A stretch of DNA of 64,000 nt, from the NCBI GenBank assembly GCA_937892255.1, contig CALAUL010000070.1, positions 3,352 to 67,351 of the forward strand, read 5' to 3'. Position numbers and translations under genes: made by a program. The notes beneath the pieces are model-generated. The model did no database searches, was not told where the DNA came from, and was given only the letters and a program-made list of their open reading frames with translations. Origin of the DNA: an uncultured Bacteroidales bacterium (GTDB taxonomy: Bacteria > Bacteroidota > Bacteroidia > Bacteroidales > Marinilabiliaceae). Of this stretch, positions 39,201 through 54,200 are shown piece by piece. Position 1 is the first letter of the stretch; each line of letters starts with the position of its first letter.

Positions 39201-42200
39201 CAACATGTTTGGGCAAGAATACAGGTTCTATAGCTGTTAATGTCTCTGGCGGTTCGGGTGATTATCTCTATGCTTGGAGAGACATACAAGGCCCAACTCC
39301 GGACAAGTCTGAATTTACTGCACTCAACGTTCGTAATAATCTCGCAGCAGGAACATATTACGTCGTTGTACTTGATAATGTAGCCAGAGACATGAACGGA
39401 AATGGTACAACAACAGACCCGAGCGACAATTGCTATTCGGATACGATAGAGATAAATGTTGGCGATAGCTATCCGTTCAGTGTGACAGGAACGAAGACAG
39501 ACGTTTCATGCTACGAAGAACAGAATGGTACAATAAGTATGGCCGTTCAAGGAGGTTCGGGCAACTACTACTACGATTGGAGTGGTTCGGGAGCCGGCTT
39601 GGATAAGACAGACCGCACAAAGAGCAACCAGACAGGACTTGCAAGCGGTACATACATGGTTGTTGTTACAGATAGATACTACGGCTGTAGTGCACAAGAA
39701 GAGTTTACTATCGCCGGACCGAAAGAGGAATTGAAGGTCGACGTTGTATCGAATGGCGTGACATGTTTCGGAGCAAGCGATGGCGAGATGACGGTAAAAG
39801 TTTCGGGAGGAACAATGCTTATCGGAAGCAACTACAGATATAAGTACACCGATATAAATGGCAAGTCTATTGATGGAACTTTTGTTACAATGGATCTTAC
39901 AAATCCAACACTCGGAGGCACAGCTATAGTTAATGGCTTGTTGGCAGGAAACTATCTGCTCTATGTTTATGACATTAATGGATGTCAGAAGATAGTAGAG
40001 GTAAATATCCCGTCACCGGAAAAGATAGAGGCGACATTCTCTACAACAAACGTGACAGTCAAAGACGCTAATAATGGTAAGTTATCGATAGAGAACATTT
40101 CAGGAGGAACAAAGCCTTACAAGATTAAGTGGACAGACGCAAATGGCAATGAACTGCCCAATTCACAAGATCAGTATCTCGTTACAGGATTAGCGGCAGG
40201 AAAATATAATGTGACTATTACCGATATAAATGGATGTACGTCGGATACATACGAACTTGTAATCAATGATAATGGATCTCTTGCTGTAACCATTACAACA
40301 GAGCCTATCAAATGTTTTGGAGAAGCTACAGGCGTTATCAACGTGATGATAAACAATGGTAAGCGACCATTTGACATTTATGTTGATGATAAGCTCGTAC
40401 AAGAGGATTATCCGGGAGGAACATTACTCATCTTGGAGGGATACACAGAGGGCACATATCGTGTTCGCGTTGAAGACGTAGAAGGAGGCAAATACGAGCA
40501 AGATGCCGTAATAGCTTACGACGGAGTAACATCAAAATTGGCTATAGCTCTTAAGTCAAATGACGTGCCAATCTGTTTCGGTTCTAAGGACGGACATATC
40601 GAAGTTGAAATAACCGGCGGTAAATGGGAAAATGACCCAACAGGCGTACCATATTACAAGGAGTTGACAATCTCTCCGGGTGCTATAAAATTGGCTGATG
40701 CGTCGAGACCGTCAAGTAGTTATGCAACAAACAACCCAAACAGCCCGATACAGTTGGGAGCCGGAACATACATCGTCACGGTTACAGACTACAATGGTTG
40801 TCAGGTGTCGGACGAAGTAGAAATAGTACAATATGACGAGATAAAGATAGAGAACGCCGTAGTGACAGACGTCACTTGTGCCGAAGCAAAAGACGGACGT
40901 ATTACTAATACCGTTAGCGGAGGTAATGGCAACTTCACTTACAAGTGGGAAGTGAAAGATGGTAACAACTGGAAAGATATACAGGGCGCAGTTACATCTG
41001 ACATAAACCTTGAAAATGTTGACGGAAATAAGACATATCGCTTGACGGTAACAGATGGCAACAACTGTGAAGCTACAGCAGAGTACTATATAAAAGAGCC
41101 TCAAGCCCTTACATATAAGGTGTCGCATATTGATGTCAAGAGCTGTGACCCGAATGCAAACGAAGGAGTCATAATGGTAGAAGTTAAGTATGGAACACCT
41201 CCATATATGATAACACTCGACGGAGCAGAGCCGGTAACTACAACAGGATATTACAGATTCGAAAATGTAGCAGTCGGAAAACGTTCGATAAACATTGTAG
41301 ATGCTAACGGCTGTAGTTCGTTTGTAGATGCAAACGGCAATATATTGCCTAATCCGATATCTGTCGAAATCAAGAAGTACGACGATATGTCGCTTGACAT
41401 CACAGAATATGTGATGGACGACAGCGAAGGCGGACTTGGAAGCGTGAAATTCAACTTGTCAGGAGGAGTCATAGATCAACACACTCAATCGAAATATGAA
41501 ATCGTATTGTCAAGTGACAATGTCCCCGGCTTCGACACTCGCGTTGTATCCGGAATTGTCTCGGGTGTGACATCAACGGTTGAGTACTCAGAGCAAAAAT
41601 GTAAAGCAACATGGGTGACAGACCATTTGGAGGTTGAATTTACAGACCTTGATGCAGGCCAGTACATGATAAATGTCCGAGATCTGAATGCATTACATTC
41701 AACATGTGTAGCTGCAGAGTCGTTTGAATTTGACAAGTTAAGAATTGTCTCTTCGATGACAAAATCACCATTCTGTAGAGGCTTGAAAAATGGCGAGATA
41801 ACCATATCTGTAGATGGAAACCATGGCAATTTGACATATATCTGGTATAAGGAAGACGGAACAGGAACATTTAACCCCATAACAGGACAGACATCAAATG
41901 TATTGTCGTCGCTCGAGGAGGGAAAATATAGAGTAGAAGTTTATGATGGAATATTGGACGAAAATGGAATTGATACAGATGTTAATCATAAGGTAGGCAA
42001 ACTATCGAAAGATTTTGAACTTAAAACAGATAGAGCATACCAGATTAATGAAGTAGTGACAGATCAAGTATGTTATGGTTCTAACACGGGAGCTATCAGC
42101 GTCGTAGTAGCAGGAGCTAAACCGGATATAGATTTGATGTACTTCTGGACCGGTCCTAACGGCTTCACATCAAACGAACCAAATATTTCAAATCTAAGAA

Positions 42201-45200
42201 GCGGATATTACTATTTACAAGTTGTTGACAATGACGGATGTTCGGTAAGCGGTGGCTTTGAAGTTAAGGCAGCGACAGAACTTACATACGGGTTGAAGAT
42301 AGTAGACGGTTCGGTAGATTGTGAAACAAACGAAAGAAAATTTGAGTTTTACCCACGTCCGGCAGGCGGAACACCATATACAAATGGTGAATCATACAGA
42401 TATAGCATAGTAGGTCCTGCTAATATTTCATTTAATGGTCCTGACGACTTTGATGACATCGTATTCAATATCAGTGGAGACTATACAATGATAGTCACAG
42501 ACGCAAACGGATGTGATGTTCGTATGCCGTTTGAAGTACCGGAGGAAATGGACCTCGTGAAGATACCTCCTACGATAGGAAATGTAAGTTGTCACGGTGG
42601 AAACGATGGCTATATATCGGTAGACGTTACGGGAGCTGTTAACCCAACGTACAGATGGTTTAAGAAAAATGCTTCTAACCAGTATGTTGAGATTACTGTA
42701 GCAGAAAATCCAACAGCCATAACAAGCACAATAGAGAACTTGACGGCAGGAGAGTATCAAGTAGAGATTACTCGAGTAGACCCGTCGGGACAGTTGTGTA
42801 CTAAGAAGTTTGATGAAGGTTTTAAGGTTGAAGAACCATCAGCAATGACATTTACAGCAACGGCAACAGATGAGACAGGCTGTGGAGATGTAGGAAATGG
42901 CAAGATAGCAGTTTCGGTTAAAGGAGGTTCAGCACCATACGTAATGCACTTGTATGGAGACGGCGACGAGAAGAAAATTGTCACATCAACATCTGGCGAC
43001 TATATCTTCACAGACTTGGCAGGAGAACCAGGTGGAGGTAGATTCTACCAAGTAGAGGTGCTCGACGCTAATGGTTGTATGGCAGTTAAAGAAGGCACGC
43101 AAGATGAGTACATAGCAAATGTTGCGGTGAAAAAGTCTGAAGCGTTGATGATAAACAACGCTATAGGAGGAACAATCCTCGACGTCAATTCAACGATAGA
43201 GCCGGGTGTTGTATCATTCGATGTGACAGGAGGTAAAAAGAATATCACAGGACAGAACAAGTATCGAATTAATGTAACAACAGCCAATGTCGCTGTTATC
43301 TTCGATGCAACATACGAATATGATGCAACGGGAGCTGTAAGCAACATTATCATCGCGAAGACAAACACTGCAGATGACGTTACATCGAACGGCAAGACAT
43401 TGACAGTAAAGAACCTTAAAGCCGGAGTGTACGAGATTTCGGTACAGGATATAAATGTATTGCCAACGAATTGTACAACACTTGAGCAGGTGAGTGTTAG
43501 TCAGTTGCGATTGACATCGACAATAGAAGAACCATCTTGTGAGTCATTGGACAATGGTTCGATAAGCCTTGGTGTTGTAGGAGCGGTGGGTACAGAATTG
43601 AGTTACCGATGGTTCTATAATGAGACAGGGTTCACTCAGTTGGACGTAGAGAACAACATGTATGTCATAACGCCTCAAGATGGAGTACATAGTTCATTCG
43701 ATGACTACAATGCAGCGAATAAGATGTTGCTCAATAGTGTGGTACATCGTAATCTGAAAGCAGGTTACTATACAGTTGTTGTGACAGATAAGGACGATAA
43801 CGGAGACGTAATAGCACAGGGTGTTATTAAGATTCGAATGAAATACAAAAAGAATCTCTCTCTCATCGAGACTATCATCGACGAACGTTGTTTCGAGGCT
43901 AAGGACGGAAGTATAACAGTCACTGTCTTGAACAACGGCGCACCATCGTATGCTAATTACACATATCAGTGGAGTGGCTCGGATATAGAGTTGGAGGGTA
44001 ACTCTACGATATCAGGATTGGCTCCGGGAGAGTATTTCGTGACGGTGACAGACGAAGAGGGTTGTAGCTTTACAAATACTAAGGAGTATATCATCAAGCC
44101 GGCAACGGCTCTTGACTTTACGCTGAATGGATCTATTGATGCACAGTCTTGTGGAGACCAAGATGAATACAAGCGTGTTATCAAGATTCTTGACTCAAGA
44201 GGCAATGAGCCTGATTACTCAAATGGTAATAATCCATTCGGAGGCGTTGCGCCGTACAGATTCTCATGGTCAGGAGCAGCTCCGGTGACGAAAGTTCAAG
44301 CAGACGAAACGGTTACTTTGGCAAACGGAAATACAATAGATTTGCATCCGGGAGATGTTAAGAACCTTACCAAAGGAGGAATATACAGAGTGACGATGAC
44401 AGATGCCAACGGTTGTAAGTTGTCGAAAGAGGTCTTTGTTCCTGTAGAGATATTGGTTGACCATGTGGACATTTCATCTATCAGTTGTTGGGGCGGATAC
44501 GTTCTTGCCGATGACGAGACAGTGATAGTAGAAACAGAGAATGTACAAGAAATACAAGGTGGTGGCTATGAAGTTAAAAATGACTTTATAGTAAATGCAG
44601 GAACACCAGATGAGAAGTCAATCTCTGCAGGAGAAATAGTTAAAAAGATTCCGGGATCAAAAGACGGTAAGATAGAGGTCGTACTTGTCGAGGGTAACGA
44701 AGTTCCGAGCTACACATGGTATCGCAACACGAAAGACTCAAACGGTAATGATACGTATGATGTTCAGTCTGGCGCATTGTCAACGAAGAGCTCTGTTGAG
44801 GGCTTGGATGCCGGCAAGTACTGGGTACATGTAGAGTCAGGTAGTTGCGAGAAATATCTTGGTCCGTTTGAAGTGTCACAGTCGGATAAGCCACTTCATC
44901 TCTTGGCAACACCAACGCATATCACTTCATGTTTGAACTCAGAGACAGGACGTATTACAGTAAATGTGACGGGAGGTACAGCTCCGTATTCTATCTACTT
45001 CCTCGATGGTAAGGAGAATACAACGCACGAGTCGCACAATGGTTACTTCTTGTTTACTGACTTGAAAGCAGCAACAGGCTTGTATCGTTTGCGAGTGACA
45101 GACGCTAATGGTTGTACATATCCATCGGATGGTACATTCGTCAATGTGGATGTCCGTCAGCCGGGAGCTTTGACGATAGCGGTAGACCGTTATCAGATGA

Positions 45201-48200
45201 ACTTGACAACAGGCGATGGTGAGTTGGATTTCCATATTACAGGCGGTGTGGAGAGGCCGACAGATGACGCATCGAAGGGAGCTTACTATCGTTATTACCA
45301 GTATGTGCTTACAGGAGAAGGCAATGCTTCGTACAAGGCAGATGTCATCAAATCGTACGTGAATAGAGCACCTGATGACAGCACTATAGAACCAGGCGAG
45401 ACCGATCCGAATAGTGTAAACTGGATTAAATGGAATGACCTTAATCCGGGTAAATACCTTCTTACTGTATCAGACTACAACTCAGACGGCTATTGCTCTG
45501 TTCAGCGTGAGTTTGAGATAGTAGACCTTATTGTCAATACAGACGAGAAGATAAATCCGTCATGTTCATCTAATGCAGCAGATGGTAAGATAGCAATCAG
45601 CGTAGAAGGTAACACAGGAGATGTGACATATAAGTGGTATTATCACAAGGACGACAAAGCCAATATGGAACATGTGTCTGATTATGATAATAAGCCTACA
45701 TTGACAAATCTTCCGGTTGGTTTCTATCGAGTGGAAGTTACTGATGACGGCGTTTATAATCCGGCCGATTACAGAACCGAGATTTATAAAGAGGGAGGTA
45801 AGGTTACCGGAGCGAATGTCAAGACACTCGAGTTTACGCTTGACAATAGCCAGAACATCGACTTGGGTAATAAAGATACTGATAATGACGGTATCATAGA
45901 TTACATGCCATGGACAATCAAGCATCAGACATGTTTTGGTGACGTCTATGACGGTGCTATCACTCCTGTCATAATAGCAGAAAACGAGGAGAACCTGACA
46001 TATAGCTGGAGCGGACCATCTGGTTTCACATCGAACGAGAAGAACATCAAGGATTTGAAGCCGGGAACATATTACCTCACAGTATCAGACGAACGAGGTT
46101 GTTATGCTCGTGAATCAGCAGTTGTGAATGCCGCTTCACCAATAATATTTGAGCTTAAGCCGGAAGATGACTTCTGTGATGTAAATACTCGTAAGTACAG
46201 AGTCATTTACAAAGATCAGAACGGAAACGAACAAAATGGAGTGACCGGAGGCTATACAACACAATTACAAACTTACTCATTTGACTGGAGTGGCGAGAGT
46301 ACGATATCATGGAGTGGCGGAGCACCGGAAGCTGATGGATACCTTGCAACGGGCTTCGTAGAAGGCGGAGTATACACATTGTATGTTCGAGATGCCAACA
46401 TGTGTCTTGCAACAGCATCAACACCAGAGTTGCATTCAGCGGTAGAAGTGACAGCCGAAGTGATAGATGTCATGTGTAACGCAGGAGCCAACGGACAGAT
46501 AGACCCAACGATAACAAACGGTATTGGAAACTACAAGTATGCATGGTATAAAGATGTTAATCCGGAGACAACACCGAGTGCAACACCGATAGCTAATACA
46601 CGTGTGGCGTCAAATCTCGAAGCCGGAACATACTATTTCGTAGTTACTGACTGGGAGAAGTCCGATTGTAGTGGTTGCAGCAAGAATTACTATTATAGTT
46701 GGACAATCGTACAACCGGACCAACTCAATGTAGAGGCAACAGCTGTATCTCCGATGTGTTCAGGTGCGGCAGACGGCTCTATAACAGTAGAGGTGTCAGG
46801 AGGAGTAAAACCATATAGATACATATGGAACGTAGGATCTACAACGGTAGAAACATCAATACCAAAACTTACCGGAATCACAGCCGGTACATACTTCGTT
46901 ACAGTGACAGATGCCAACGGATGTAGTAAACAGGACGTTGTGACAGTCGTTGATGCGCAGAGTCTCGAGTTCGACATAGAAGCTACAGCGGTAGATTGTG
47001 ATGGAGAAAACGGAAAACTCGAGTTGGAGTTTGTAGACCCGAATGTAGTGGTGGGTCAAGACGGCGTGTCGTTGTTCTGGAATGGACCGTCTATTACAAC
47101 TGCCAATTCGCAGAATATAACCTTGCAAGAGAACCTCAAATCGGGATTATACTCTGTGACGGTAATGCGAAACGGAGGTTGTGCTGTTACAAAGCAGTAT
47201 ACATTCGCAGAGCCGATGAACATGGTCAACTATTCAGTGACAGACAACCGTTGTTCGGGTAGTAAGACTGGCGGTATAACTATAGAAATGATAGGTGGTT
47301 CTGGTAGATATAGTTATCACTGGAGTGCATACGACAAAGAGAAAGACGAACCTGATGCTAAACCAATAACACATACCGGATTGGACAATGTTAATGGTGC
47401 GTTCCAAGCAGGTCTTATTGCCGGTGTATACTACGTAGAAGTGTCCGATAATGTGAGCAACTGTACAAAAGAATATGGCCCATTTGTCGTAGAGAACACA
47501 ATGGAACTTACCGTCACAGCCACAAACGGCAAAGAGACATGTGTAGGTTCAAGAGACGGTGTGATAAACGTTGATGTAAGAGGCGGTTCGGGTAACTACA
47601 CATTCCAATGGTACGGCAACGGAGAAGGAATTGTTGAAGGAGCACAGAATCAATATGCACTTAGCAAGGGTAATTACCAAGTACTTGTTACCGATACACA
47701 TAACGGATGCGTCGTTTCGGAAAATGTTGAAGTATTCGGCTCTGTAGAACCTCTTGAAATAAATGTGACATCTGTCACAGACGTAGAATGTAACAACGGA
47801 AATACAGGTGTCATAAATATCGACATTATCGGAGGTACACCATTTGAAGAAGTGGATCAGAATGGCGATACATGCAGGTATTATAAGATAACATGGGCGC
47901 ATAAGGTCAATGTAGAAAAAGGTTTGTCGTCAGTAGCAGATCAGTTGAAGGCCGGAACATATCATGTATCGGTTGAAGACCAATACGGATGCGTATCAGA
48001 AGAGTATATCACGGTAAGTGAAAATGAGCCGCTGATTTCAACACATCAGGTGACGAACGTAGTGAAAGTAGGAGAACACACCGGTGCAATACGCATAACA
48101 GCCATAAGTGGCGGATCGTATCCATACAATACCGAATGGTTCAGATGGGATGGAACAAACGCTAATGGAGATATATGGACACCAGCGGCTACAACGGGTA

Positions 48201-51200
48201 ACGACCTTGAATTGTCGGGACAAAGTGCAGGACTATACAAGTACAAGATAACAGACCGAGCAGGCTGTACGATAGAAAAAGAGGTCGTAATTTCAGATAA
48301 TGGAGCGTTGCAGGTAGATATCAAAGTAGTGTCAGACGTCATGTGTTATGGTGATGCAACGGGCGTCATAGATGTGAGAATATATAACGGTAAGGCTCCA
48401 TATACAGTTACGATGAACGGTCTGCTTGTTATGTTTGACGGAGAAGTGCCTCAAGAACCGGGAATCTACAAGCTCGATGAGTTGTATTCAGGAGTCTACA
48501 CAATAGTTGTTAGCGATGCTAATGGTGCAGAGTTCAAAGAGACAGTGATGATAAGCCAGCCGTCAGAGAGATTGACTCTTACTGTTGAAGAGACAGATGT
48601 TCACTGTGCCGGAGAAAACAATGGTACACTAATGGTTACAATTAGCGGAGGAGTACCATTTGTAGCTACAACAGCAACTAACGGATTGGCTGTCGGAGAT
48701 GAGTATTACACGGTGTACATGAACGGTACTCATGAAATAGAGAAAAATGAAGCCGAGAACGGATATATAATACAAAATCTTGCAACAGGTCAGTATCGAT
48801 TGAGTGTTGAAGATGCTAATGGCTGTAGCGTTGTTAAGACAGCAAGAGTCACAGAGCATAATAGAGTAGAAGTTGACTTGGTGGAGAAGATTGATGTCCT
48901 TTGCAATGGAGAAGCGACAGGTTCTATCGAGGTTCGCGAACGTGGTACAACGAAGCCAATCTTCCATTGGACGGCAATTCCAATACAAGGTTCTGCAACG
49001 ATGCCTACCGACGTATCTGCAATAAACAGCTCTCGAATCACAGACTTGAAAGCAGGTATTTACGAAGTCGTAGTTGAAGATGGAGAGACAGGCTGTGAGA
49101 GCGAACCAATGAGTTTCACCGTTTCTGAACCGGAGGTACTTGAAGCATCGATGACTCCGACAAACGTTACAACATGTCATGGACAAAACGATGGACAGAT
49201 GACGGTATACATCAAGGGTGGAGTTCGTCCTTATACCATCAAGTTCTACGACAGTCAGAAAGCTTCAGAAGTAGAAACAGTTGAGATACGCACAGGTTTG
49301 CACGTCTTCAAGAATCTACAAGGAGGCAGAACATACAAGGCTATTGTATCAGACGCTAATGGTTGTATACATCAGATTTTGGAAGAGTCTGTATCGCAGC
49401 CGGAAACCCTAAGTGTATCAGACTTAACATCGTCTATAAGCTGTGAGAATTCAGATGGTGTAATCACACTGAAGATTAACGGTGGTTTAGTCAATGCAGC
49501 AGGTCGGAACAACTATCAAATTTCGATAACAGGACCTGTGAATAAGTCGAGGCCGCTTAATGTTGACACTTCTGATGCAAATGCAAGTCGTGAAGTTAAG
49601 TTCGAGAACTTGATGGAAGGCACATACATGATAAACGTAGAAGACCTAAACTCATCATCGTTCGACAAGTGCACAACAACGGCAATGGTTGACCTCTCTA
49701 ATATACACGTGTCTTCAACAGTGACAAGACCAATGTGTATAGGTATCAACGACGGTTCTATCATTCTTGACATAACAGGCAATGAAGGACAATTGACATA
49801 CAAATGGGAGAAATATGATGGTTCAAATTGGGCAGAGTTAAGCGCAGGTTCTACACTTCAGAATGCAACATCTCTAGGCGAAGGCAAGTACCGTGTGACA
49901 ATAACAGACAGCGCACGTCCTACATGTAACGTAGTCAGAGAATACGATTTGACATATCAGCGAGTACTCGATGTCACAGCAGCTGTGACACACGAACAAT
50001 GTCATGGTGCATCTGACGGTACCATAACAGACGTCATCTTGACAGGCTTTGTAGACGAAGACAATGTGACATATCTTTGGTCAGGTGCGGGTATAACAGC
50101 ATCGACCGTCTCAGCGTCATCGTTGACAGGATTGATGCCGGGAACATATACTCTCACTGTGACAGACAATGTCAACAAATGCGCTGTACAGAAGACGTTT
50201 ATGGTAGAAGCAGCGGCTCCACAGTTGAAAGTAAATGTTGAGCAGACAAGAAATAGCTGTAAACCATACGACAGAACGATAACAGTCAGAGTGACAGGTG
50301 GCGTAGGAACATATCGTTACATAGCAAGTGGACCTATCTCGAGTGTTACATTTGATGGTGCACCGGTGATAGAAACAGATGCTGTTACCGGCGCAGTGAC
50401 GAAAGTTTATACGTTGTCGAATGTGACACAAGGTGGCGAATACTCATTCACATTCACCGACGCAAACAACTGTTCAGCAACAGAGAGCATAGTGCTTCCG
50501 ACTACCTTGGAATGGATAGAAGGAGACATCGTGGTAACGCATTTGGATTGTCAAGGCGGTAATCAAGGTGCTATAAACGTTGGCATAAAGGGAGGTGTTG
50601 AGCCATATACATACTTGTGGACAAGTGACAAGTTCGCTCAAGGAACAACGATGAATACTCCGGGAATATCAGACCTTGTAGCAGGAGAATACACGCTTGA
50701 AGTCACAGACGCAGAAGGTTGCTCTATGACAAGAACATTCACTGTGACAGAGCCAACAGATATTTCTATTAAACTCAATCGTACTCATATTACATGTTAC
50801 GGAGAAGCAAACGGCTCAATAGCGGCAACCGTAAGCGGCGGTTCATCGCCATACACATACAGATGGAGCAATGGCGCAACGACGCGTACTATAAGCGACC
50901 TCGAAAAGGGAACATACACACTTACCGTTACCGATTCTAAGGGCTGTACTGCAAGTCAGTCAATAGATGTCGCAGAACCGGCAGAGATAGACTTTGACTT
51001 AGTCCTCGTTGAAGATGTCGACTGCGAGACATCTACGGGAGGTAAGTTGGAAATACAGAATCTTCGCGGAGGCTGGAATCCGGACGCAACAACGGGAATA
51101 GGAACTCTGACATATATTTGGTCGGGTGAGTCGATAGGCAACGACGGCAACAGAGACAACCTTGTCGCAGAAAACTTGACAAGTATTCACAATGGTATCT

Positions 51201-54200
51201 ATTCAGTGACAGTCACCGACGCTTCACCGGGACGTAACAAGTGCGCTCTTACAAAGACATACGAATTCCCGACGCCTATCAATGTGACAGCTATACCACA
51301 TGACGAGACATGTGAAGGTCAGATGGACGGTATCATAGAGGTTGAAGTGACAGGAGGCGTTCAGCCATATACATATACGTGGACTTCTGTCGACGGACGA
51401 GGCTATTCTCCAAATGCCGCAGGTCAGTCAGGACTTACAGCCGGTACTTACGTTTTGACAGTGACTGATAGTCGTAAAGATGCTTCGGGCAATGTGGCAA
51501 ACTGCACAACGAAACCTATAGAAATAGTTGTCGGCAGAACATACAACCTTGTTGTAGACGCTATCATTACTGATGTTAAGTGTTATGGTGGCAACGATGG
51601 TTCTGTCCGATTGAATGTAGCCGGAGGTTCGGGAGACTACTCATACCAGTGGATAGGCTCTTGCCCAACGTTAGTACGTGATTCTAAAGACCAGATACAG
51701 CTTACACAAGGCGACTATACAGTAACGGTATCGGATAATAAGTATGGTTGTCAGGTGACGAAGACCATACGTATTGACGCACCGGATAAGGTTCTTCGCA
51801 TTACCGATGTTAAGATAGAAGATATCAAGTGCTACGGTGACAATAAGGGCTCTATAGAGGTGACAGTCGTTGGAGGAACACCAAATCAAGATGGCAGCTA
51901 TAACTACTTCTGGACAGGTGCAAATGCTTCGTTCGATACGAATAGCAGCAAGGCCGAGAACCTTTTCGCCGGAATGTACAACATTGTAGTTACAGATATC
52001 AACGGTTGTATAGCACAGGCTACGGATTTGGGAATCAAGCAACCGTCAGAACCATTGGCAATAACCGTTAAGAGCGTGATTCATAACAATGTCAATGGCG
52101 ATAGCAAGGGCGAGATAACAGTTTCCGTCTCGGGAGGCTATGGCAATTACCATTATGAATGGTACAACGCAAGTGATATGACAACATCTATTGCGACAGA
52201 CAAGACCCACATATCCGGATTGGCTACGGGCGACTACATCGTCAGTGTAACAGACGAGAACGGATGTACAGCCGAGTCAGAACGCATACATATCAGTCAG
52301 CCGGACGAACCATTGGTAGCTTGGGTGGAGAGTACTAATATCATACCATGTAATGGAGATGCTAATGGTATGATAGACATCGATGTCGTTGGTGGTACGA
52401 TACCATATACTATAACATGCTACAATGACAATGGTTATGTAGTAGGAGAATCTGTTGCGACATCGTCACTCAATGTCACAGGTCTTGCGCCGGGATATTA
52501 CACCATATCTGTTAAAGACGCAAATAATGTAGAAGCTAAGTATCAGATAAAGCAGACAGATGGCTCGTATGTCGATGTACGCACTATATTGATAACAGAG
52601 CCAATACCTCTTGTATTGACAAAGACAAACAGAACAGATGTGGCATGTTATGGAGAGAACACAGGTTCGTTCACACTCAATGTTACAGGTGGAGTGCCGT
52701 CTAATGGAAACTACAGAGTAGAGGTGTCAGGTCCTAACAACTACAGAAATGACAATTCTGCATTTGGTGGCACAGAAACATATAGTGGACTTGCAGCAGG
52801 TATCTATACCGTTCGTGTGACAGACGATAGCAAGGTTGATGGTAACTTCGACTACAACAACGACTGTTGGTTGTCAGATACAGTAGCAATCTATCAGCCC
52901 GAAGCTCATGTCGAGATGACCCTCGTAGATACAGAACCTAATGCATATATCTGCGAAGGTTCGGAGGTAGAACTTAAGTTGGTAACAAGCAATTGGGACG
53001 TTACGAAGAAGCCTCTTAAGGTTAACATTATTCGCGACAACTCAATAGACGATACGACAATAGTTGTTACTATGTCGCCACAGATTATCAAGTTCTCACC
53101 GGAGAAGAGTGCACAGTACAACATCACTGCCGTTTACGAAAATGACAGTCAGTGTAGTCGAGGCACATTCAGCGAGGAGGGAATCTTGGTAACAGTCAGA
53201 CCACGCCCTACATCGTACATCTACGGTGATAGAAATATCTGCTATGGCGACCAAGCAGAAGTGACAATCGACTTCACACCATCAACAACAACAGAGTGGA
53301 ACTTCGTTGTGACAGATGGTCAATACAACTACAATTTGAAGACAAGCGAAACACCGTACGTCTTCAACTACAACCCTCCACGTCCGGGCAGCTACGAGCT
53401 TTCAGTGATATCTGTAAGCGACGACTATTGCGAGGCTGTCGACGTAGACATGAAGGGCAAGTCAAGTATTGTAGTCAATGAGTTGCCAACAGCATACGTC
53501 GGAGGCAGCTTGACAATATGTGAAGGAAAGTCGACAGACCTAATGTTTACAATACGAGGCGGTAAGGCTCCATATACATTGTCGTACATGTATATGAAGA
53601 ATGGCAGCGAAATGGTGCAGACAATAGCCGGTATTGGAGATAACTATAAGAAAGTTGACCCAACGACGAACGAAGAGTATTATGAAGTACCGGCACCGGT
53701 ATCACCGACCGTGACAACAGAATATGTCCTTCGTGGCGTTGTTGACGCTAATGGCTGTGCAGCAGTGATAAGCAACGACCATGTAACGATAGCCGTTATG
53801 CCGTTGCCGGGTGTGCCGACAGAAATAATCGGCGACGATGTTGTATGTCAGGGACAGTCAGCCGTTAAGTTCATGACGCCGGAGGTGGAACATGCAACAG
53901 GTTACGAATGGGATTTGCCCGAGGGCATGAAGATTTTGTCAGGCGATGGCTCTCGAGTGATAACTGTTGATGTTGCTGATGATTGCGAAGGTGGCATATT
54001 GAAGGTGAGAGCTGTTAACGATTGTGAAGGCAGCGAATGGAGAGAACTCCTCGTTTCGGTTAATCACCTGCCTGTAGTACCTGGTGCTATAGTTTCTGAA
54101 GCTAATTACTGTCAGGGACAAAAGAACATACGTATCAGCGTTCCGGCTATTAAGTATGCAACACTTTACGAATGGGATCTTCCTGCCGGATTTACTGTTA

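Noticed and set aside
45880..45910. Dockerin or thrombospondin type 3 domain from the DTDNDGIIDY loop.
   Set aside because: Only a single loop is present, embedded in an SprB-type module; I treat it as a possible isolated calcium site.
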